DNA from: a bacterium
GTDB lineage: Bacteria > Bdellovibrionota_C > UBA2361 > OMII01
Direction of reading: 5' to 3'
Assembly (NCBI GenBank): GCA_017853605.1
Contig: JAFMJG010000008.1
Span: 1 to 37,471 of the forward strand
DNA length: 37,471 nucleotides
Shown here: positions 33,214 to 37,471 of the stretch, piece by piece
How positions within the stretch are numbered: position 1 is the stretch's first letter
How the letters are laid out: each line of letters starts with the position of its first letter
Program-made: the position numbers and the translations under genes
Notes under the pieces: model-generated
Databases searched by the model: none
What the model was told of the DNA's origin: nothing
Seen by the model: the letters and a program-made list of their open reading frames with translations, nothing else

Positions 33214-34188
33214 TCAGCCCTCGCGCCGTGGCTGTGCGAGCTGGCTCCGAAGCCACTCCGTGTAGCGCGAGGTCGAGAGCCTCTCCCCATCCGGCCGGGA
33301 GCGCCAGCGCTTGTGGAACCACACCCACTGGCCTGGAAAGCGCCGCACGAGCCTCTCCAATCGGGCGTTGTACTCAGCGAGCAGCGCTTCGGCCGTTAAG
33401 GAGCTTTCGAACTCTTCTATGAAGGTCTCAAAGTGTAGGGGGCCGGTGCGGAACATGAAGGCTGACACAAAGCGGGCGTTGCACCGCTGGCCAAGCGCGA
33501 TGAGAGCGGAGGGGGTCTTGGCTGCCTCGCCGAAAAACGGGGCGTAGATGCTCTCCACATCTGTGTCCTGATCAATGAGGGCCGCGACCGTGCGGCGCTC
33601 CTTCATGCACGCCACGAGCCTCTTTACCCCTGTCCGATCGGAGCGCCAAATAGTTTCGATGCCATACCCCTCGCGGATGCTCCGCAAGAGCTCCTGCCCG
33701 GCTTGGCTTCGCGCCTCGCGGCCCACCGTCGTAAGGGGCACGCCCCGTGCAATCGTGTAGGCCGCAAGGAGATCCCAATTGCCAGTGTGGCCGGTCAGCG
33801 CGATTAGCGGCCGCTTGTCGAGGAGCCACTTCTCGACTTCAGGCCACTGCGGGGCCTCAATGCACGATGAGGAGCGGGCGAGGAGAGGCGCCAAGTTGAG
33901 GCTCTCCATCAGCGTTTGCCCGGCGTTTCCGAAGGATCGGGCGGCCAGGATTCGGGAGGAGCTGCCAAAAAATCGCCCAAGCTGCAGCCGCGCGACTCTC
34001 TGATCTCGAAGGGGGAGGAGCCCAATCAGGAATCCCACGCCGTAGCCGATGCAGCTGCGCACCCCGACGGGAAGGGCTCCCAGGCTACGCAGCGCCGCAA
34101 CGAGCAGGCGTCCCTGGAGAGGGATCGATGAGCCAAGCTCACCTGAAGCCTGGCCAGGCAGGGCGTTCTTTACAGCGGGGTCGGCCAT
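33214..34188 (-). CDS. lpxL: lipid A acyltransferase, LpxL/HtrB family
   Basis: This inner-membrane late acyltransferase adds a secondary acyl chain to lipid A or to a similar acceptor. The catalytic HX4D motif is H134-T-G-N-W-D139. The second block RTVAALIDQDTD (about 198-209) and the late FPGQWVWFHKRWRSRP (about 284-299) match the family. An N-terminal membrane stretch (about 40-62) anchors it. At 324 aa it is full length. The ATG at 34188 overlaps the upstream M50 gene by 19 bp. The acyl chain and acceptor cannot be told apart from LpxM-type enzymes here. Confidence 0.9.
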   Translation of the reverse strand: MADPAVKNALPGQASGELGSSIPLQGRLLVAALRSLGALPVGVRSCIGYGVGFLIGLLPLRDQRVARLQLGRFFGSSSRILAARSFGNAGQTLMESLNLAPLLARSSSCIEAPQWPEVEKWLLDKRPLIALTGHTGNWDLLAAYTIARGVPLTTVGREARSQAGQELLRSIREGYGIETIWRSDRTGVKRLVACMKERRTVAALIDQDTDVESIYAPFFGEAAKTPSALIALGQRCNARFVSAFMFRTGPLHFETFIEEFESSLTAEALLAEYNARLERLVRRFPGQWVWFHKRWRSRPDGERLSTSRYTEWLRSQLAQPRREG

Positions 34189-35270
34189 TCTGTTTCGTCA
34201 TCCGTATGGGGTGAGCCCTTAATCTCTTTCATGATGAGAAAGTCCGCAATCCGGTCTGCAACAAGCAGCCCAACAAATTCCCCGCCCTGGCTTACATTGG
34301 CGACGTGGCACTGCCCCTCCTCAAGCGTCGCGAGCGCCTGATCGAGCCGTGTCTCGCCCTCGATGCGGGGCAGCGAGCGCATTGCGATCGCTGAGATGTA
34401 CTCATCCGGCTGGGTGGCGGCATGCTCGAGGATGTCCTCCCGAAAAGCGATGCCGAGCGGCTCGTCTCCCATCGTGACAAGGTACAGGGGCTGGAGCGAG
34501 GTAAGCGCGATTCGAAGCGCCTGAGAGATAGTTGTCCCGTGCGGGATAGACTCAAGCTTGTGGCGCGGCACCATGACGTCAGCGGCCGTAAACGCTGAGG
34601 CAATTGTGCGCGTGTCAGCCCGGAGACGCTCCTGCTCTGCGCCGATCGCTATGATGACAGCAACGATAAGAAGCATCGGCTGCCGAAGGTACAGGGCAGC
34701 GGCGACCATCATGAGGCAGATGCCTCGGCTCACGAGCGCTGCGATTCTCGTTGGACGGCCCACGTGAAGCAGGGCCAGCAGCGCCCGCAAGACCCGCCCC
34801 CCGTCCATCGGCAGCGCTGGGAGCAGGTTGAAGAGCGCGAGCGCGACATTGGCGGCGAAGAGCTTCTCCAAGAAGCCTGGCAGGGGCTGTGCGCCTGCCG
34901 GCACTGGGAAGCCAACGAAGGGCAGGAGGGCGAGGGCAATCAGCACGTTTACCAAGGGTCCGGCGAAAGCGATTCCCAGCTCTGCCCAGGGAGCTGGCTG
35001 GGAGGTAATCGACGCGATTCCTCCGAATGGGTAGAGGGTGATGTCTCGAGTCTGTATCCCGAAGCGCCGCGCGATGAGTGCGTGCCCGAGCTCATGGGCG
35101 AGCACGCAGCCGAAGACGGCGCTTATGAGGACGCCCTCACGCAGGGGGTTCGCTGAGCCGGATGCGAAGACGAGCCACACCAAGAGGATGAGAAACGTCA
35201 CGTGCACGCGGATGGCTATTGAGGCTATCGAACCGACCTCGACTGCCCAACTTGAGTGGTGCTGGCTCAC
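34170..35270 (-). CDS. M50 family intramembrane metalloprotease with CBS domains
   Basis: This is a site-2-protease-like zinc protease cleaving substrates inside the membrane. The first metal motif is H59-E-L-G-H63. The second aspartate, D156, lies in NLLPALPMDGGR (148-159). Several transmembrane segments surround them (about 19-38, 47-68, 98-120, 135-155, 175-200). Two CBS domains (about 225-355) follow, as in group-III S2P homologues, and may sense adenosine nucleotides. The start is GTG at 35270, with GGGAGGA 5 nt upstream; a long in-frame opening to 35507 is rejected. A TATAAT box lies at 35306-35301. It overlaps lpxL by 19 bp, so membrane quality control and lipid A acylation share a transcript. 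Confidence 0.9.
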   Translation of the reverse strand: MSQHHSSWAVEVGSIASIAIRVHVTFLILLVWLVFASGSANPLREGVLISAVFGCVLAHELGHALIARRFGIQTRDITLYPFGGIASITSQPAPWAELGIAFAGPLVNVLIALALLPFVGFPVPAGAQPLPGFLEKLFAANVALALFNLLPALPMDGGRVLRALLALLHVGRPTRIAALVSRGICLMMVAAALYLRQPMLLIVAVIIAIGAEQERLRADTRTIASAFTAADVMVPRHKLESIPHGTTISQALRIALTSLQPLYLVTMGDEPLGIAFREDILEHAATQPDEYISAIAMRSLPRIEGETRLDQALATLEEGQCHVANVSQGGEFVGLLVADRIADFLIMKEIKGSPHTDDETEWPTPL

Positions 35271-35275
35271 GCAAA

Positions 35276-35282
35276 TCCTCCC
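35276..35282 (-). promoter_or_regulatory. ribosome binding site deciding the GTG start of the M50 gene
   Basis: The minus strand reads GGGAGGA, then 5 nt, then GTG at 35270. It fixes a start that removes about 79 low-quality residues from the longest open frame. Confidence 0.75.
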
Positions 35283-35291
35283 GCGCGAATG

Positions 35292-35318
35292 GTACACCCA
35301 ATTATAGGCAAAGTGTAC
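35292..35318. repeat. inverted repeat flanking the M50 -10 box (candidate operator)
   Basis: GTACAC (35292-35297) and GTGTAC (35313-35318) are perfect complements 15 bp apart, so arm centres are 21 bp, or two helical turns, apart. The -10 box lies exactly between them, as expected for a repressor operator. Confidence 0.5.
35301..35306 (-). promoter_or_regulatory. consensus -10 box of the M50-lpxL-lipoprotein operon
   Basis: On the minus strand this is a perfect TATAAT. The -35 position 17 bp upstream (GCGGGG) does not match consensus, so activation or an alternative contact may be needed. Transcription would start about 24 nt before the GTG start. Confidence 0.6.
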
Positions 35319-35322
35319 TGGG

Positions 35323-35338
35323 ACCCCGCATTCGGGGT
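35323..35338. repeat. short hairpin in the M50/dehydrogenase intergenic region
   Basis: ACCCCG, a CATT loop and CGGGGT form a perfect 6 bp stem. It overlaps the -35 zone of the M50 promoter. The remaining bases to 35498 are GC-rich, and no clear promoter for the dehydrogenase gene was seen. Confidence 0.3.
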
Positions 35339-35498
35339 GGTCGTAGGCCTGCTTGGAAACATGCCCGCCGGCGGAGCTGCATGGTAGGAAGCACGCTCCG
35401 AGGGGGGTGGCTCCGGCGTCGGGCGCACCCCGCCCGCGGGGATGGGATCTGGCACTCGCCGGCCAGGCCGCCGCGCAGTCCCGAAGAGAGAGGAGATA

Positions 35499-36788
35499 AT
35501 GCAGCAAGTGTTACCGCGTGTTGGGGTCGTGGGGCTAGGCTACGTCGGGCTTCCAGTCGCCCTAGCGATAGGAAAAGCCTTCCCTGGCACGGTTGGGCTC
35601 GATGTCGATGTCCAGAAGATACACCAGCTCTTGCAGGGGGTTGATCCGACCGGTGAAGGGCTCGAGGAGGTAGTCCAGGCCTCAGCGGTGAACTTCACCA
35701 CCGAGCCCAAGAGCCTCTCCCAATGCGATGTGGTGATCGTTGCCGTGCCTACTCCTATTGACGAGAACCGGCAGCCGGATCTCTCTGCGATGTTGGCTGC
35801 GAGCGCCGCAGTTGGCCGTAACCTGAAACGGGGAGCCGTGGTGGTGTACGAGTCAACTGTGTACCCGGGCGTGACTGAGGAGGTCTGCGGCCCAGTGCTG
35901 GAGCGGGAGTCGGGCATGAAACGGGGGGAGGGCTTCTTTCTTGGGTACTCCCCGGAGCGGATAAATCCAGGCGACAAGGAGCACACCTTCGAGCAGGTTG
36001 TGAAAGTCGTTGCCGGAGAGGACCGCCGGACAACGCAGCGCATCGCGGAGGTTTACGGCGCAGTTGTGAAGGCCGGACTTCATCAGGCCCCCAGCATTCG
36101 GGTGGCCGAGGCTGCAAAGGTTATCGAGAACACCCAGCGAGACCTCAACATAGCTCTAATGAATGAGCTATCGATTATTTTCGATAGGATGGGCCTCAGG
36201 ACCCAGGATGTGCTCGAGGCGGCCGGGACGAAGTGGAACTTTTTGCGCTTCTCGCCCGGGCTCGTCGGCGGGCACTGCATAGGGGTGGACCCGTACTACC
36301 TAACCGCCAAGGCCCAGCAGCTCGGCTACCTCCCGCAGGTGATCTTGGCGGGGCGGCGCATCAACGATGACATGGGGCGCTTTGTTGCGCAGCGAACCGT
36401 CAAGCTCATGATTAACGCCGGCATACCCATCAAGGGCGCCCGCGTAGGCATAGTGGGAGTCACCTTCAAGGAGAACGTTACAGACATCCGAAACAGCCGC
36501 GTTCCAGACATCGCAGAGGAGCTCCAAGCCTTTGGAGTGCAGCCGCTGCTGCACGATCCGCTCGCGGATGGGCACCGTTTCAAGGAGGAGTACGGGCTTG
36601 AGCTTCGGCCGTGGAGCGACCTGCGAGGCGTGCAGGGGCTCGTGCTTGCAGTGGGCCACAATGAGCTTATTCAGCGCCCTGTTGAGGAGATGGCAGGGGT
36701 GATCGCTTCGGGAGGCGTATTCGTGGACGTCAAGTCAGCCGTGAGGCGAGAGCTGCTGCCAGCGCACGTATCTTACTGGAGCTTGTGA
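35499..36788 (+). CDS. tviB: UDP-N-acetylhexosamine 6-dehydrogenase (TviB/WbpO-like)
   Basis: This nucleotide-sugar dehydrogenase of 429 aa oxidises UDP-GlcNAc or UDP-GalNAc to the uronic acid using NAD. The Rossmann motif VVGLGYVGLP (10-19) opens the protein. YSPERINPGD (150-159) is the family signature, K207 in EAAKVIEN is the catalytic lysine, and C260 in GGHCIGVDPYYL is the catalytic cysteine. The overall pattern is closer to TviB/WbpO than to UDP-glucose dehydrogenase. The start is ATG at 35499 with GAGGAG about 3 nt upstream. Its stop overlaps the ATG of the epimerase gene (TGATG), so the two form one unit. Confidence 0.92.
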   Translation: MQQVLPRVGVVGLGYVGLPVALAIGKAFPGTVGLDVDVQKIHQLLQGVDPTGEGLEEVVQASAVNFTTEPKSLSQCDVVIVAVPTPIDENRQPDLSAMLAASAAVGRNLKRGAVVVYESTVYPGVTEEVCGPVLERESGMKRGEGFFLGYSPERINPGDKEHTFEQVVKVVAGEDRRTTQRIAEVYGAVVKAGLHQAPSIRVAEAAKVIENTQRDLNIALMNELSIIFDRMGLRTQDVLEAAGTKWNFLRFSPGLVGGHCIGVDPYYLTAKAQQLGYLPQVILAGRRINDDMGRFVAQRTVKLMINAGIPIKGARVGIVGVTFKENVTDIRNSRVPDIAEELQAFGVQPLLHDPLADGHRFKEEYGLELRPWSDLRGVQGLVLAVGHNELIQRPVEEMAGVIASGGVFVDVKSAVRRELLPAHVSYWSL

Positions 36789-37471
36789 TGGTGTGGGAGC
36801 CCCTCGTGCGGCAGCAGCGGACGTGGCTGGTAACTGGCGCTGCGGGCTTTATCGGCTCGCATCTTGTCGAGCAGCTCCTCTCTCTCGGGCAGCGCGTCGT
36901 GGGTATCGACAACTTTGCGACGGGCAAGCGTCGTAATCTGGAGATCGTGCGCGAGGGTGCGGGGGGAGCGAGGGCCGCTCTGCTGACCTTCTTTGAGCAG
37001 GACATCAGGGACAGGGAGGGGCTTGCCAGCCTGGTGCAGAAGCACGTTCCAGACGTCATTCTGCACCAAGCGGCTCTCGGCTCCGTGCCGCGATCGATCG
37101 CTGACCCCATCACCTCGCACCAGGTTAACGTCGATGGATTTGTGAACGTTCTTGAGGCCGCGCGGATCAACGGTGTACGGCGGGTGGTCTACGCGTCTTC
37201 CAGCTCGGTGTATGGTGACATGGATGGCGCTGCCAAGGTCGAGGAGCGGATCGGAAGGTGCCTCTCGCCCTATGCCGCCACGAAGCGTGCCAATGAGATC
37301 TATGCTGGCGTGTATGGGCAGACCTATGGGCTGGAGACGATCGGCCTCCGGTACTTCAATGTGTTCGGCCCGCGCCAGGATCCGGACGGCCCCTACGCTG
37401 CCGTGATCCCTCGCTGGCTCTCGGCGATGTCATCCGGAGCCGCCACGACGATCTTCGGCGATGGGACGACC
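36788..37471 (+). CDS. tviC: UDP-N-acetylhexosamine C4-epimerase (TviC/WbpP-like), 3' partial
   Basis: This extended SDR protein runs off the window with 228 residues present. The NAD motif TGAAGFIGSH is at 16-25. The catalytic Y162-x-x-x-K166 pair lies in SPYAATKRANE, with serines in YASSSSVYGD (135-144). The later segments LRYFNVFGPRQDP and YAAVIPRW match WbpP/TviC, which interconvert UDP-GlcNAc and UDP-GalNAc. With the upstream dehydrogenase it would supply UDP-GalNAcA, an acidic sugar for capsule, Vi-like antigen or O-antigen. About 100-120 residues are probably missing at the C terminus. Confidence 0.92.
   Translation, partial: MVWEPLVRQQRTWLVTGAAGFIGSHLVEQLLSLGQRVVGIDNFATGKRRNLEIVREGAGGARAALLTFFEQDIRDREGLASLVQKHVPDVILHQAALGSVPRSIADPITSHQVNVDGFVNVLEAARINGVRRVVYASSSSVYGDMDGAAKVEERIGRCLSPYAATKRANEIYAGVYGQTYGLETIGLRYFNVFGPRQDPDGPYAAVIPRWLSAMSSGAATTIFGDGTT

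Noticed and set aside
35442-35498. N-terminal extension of the dehydrogenase gene
   Set aside because: It contains the ribosome site GAGGAG; the Rossmann fold starts immediately after ATG 35499.
35271-35507. Long N-terminal extension of the M50 protease gene
   Set aside because: The extension crosses the promoter-like TATAAT box and the SD at 35276-35282, which place the start at GTG 35270.

Overview
This 37.5 kb window reads as a dense, GC-rich chromosome segment of a Gram-negative bacterium. The envelope genes fit an LPS-bearing outer membrane: a full Tol-Pal set, a lipid A-type acyltransferase, several lipoproteins and a DUF2490 beta-barrel candidate. It also carries an MEP-pathway ispH of the long type, a long-chain polyprenyl diphosphate synthase, queG and one tRNA-Glu. 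I see no phage, IS element, CRISPR array or rRNA. The gene mix would fit a deltaproteobacterial or Bdellovibrionota-like lineage, but that placement is an inference and no marker here proves it. Most of the window is housekeeping and envelope genes in tight operons, often with 1-20 bp overlaps, and GTG or TTG starts are common.

Layout. 1-2180 (+): the 3' part of a Thr/Pro-rich, probably exported protein, then ispH. 2101-6159 (-): a compact operon of a small unknown protein, a FemAB/BioF2-like acyltransferase, a GNAT, a second acyltransferase-like protein and a DUF2334 NodB-fold deacetylase. 6522-8950 (+): a PfkB sugar/nucleoside kinase and an unknown membrane-anchored protein. 8988-10799 (-): gapA-tpiA. 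10949-15980 (+): tolQ-tolR-tolA-tolB-pal-cpoB in canonical order, with a 350 bp break before pal and a strong terminator after it. 16029-18737 (+): ribF, rluD, and a DUF2490 protein.

18984-26462 (+) is the most interesting region. A SulP anion transporter is followed by a DUF2309 protein (DabA) with its zinc-site residues intact, and then by two different complex I antiporter-like membrane proteins. All four are tightly packed. This is a DAB-type inorganic carbon (CO2/bicarbonate) accumulation system with an extra, divergent membrane subunit and a SulP partner. No carbonic anhydrase, carboxysome or RuBisCO gene lies in the window, so whether it serves autotrophy or CO2 supply to ordinary carboxylases cannot be told from here. 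pgeF follows 46 bp downstream.

27598-37471: a DUF465/YdcH-like small protein, a small unknown protein, polyprenyl synthase, tRNA-Glu(TTC), queG, a YajG-like lipoprotein, and an IMPase/CysQ-family phosphatase. Then on the minus strand come an M50 CBS-domain protease, an LpxL/HtrB-type acyltransferase and a TPR lipoprotein. Last, on the plus strand, is a UDP-HexNAc dehydrogenase (TviB/WbpO-like) overlapping a UDP-HexNAc 4-epimerase (TviC/WbpP-like) that runs off the window end. Together the last two would make UDP-N-acetylgalactosaminuronic acid for a surface polysaccharide. A perfect TATAAT box inside a two-turn inverted repeat lies in front of the M50 gene.
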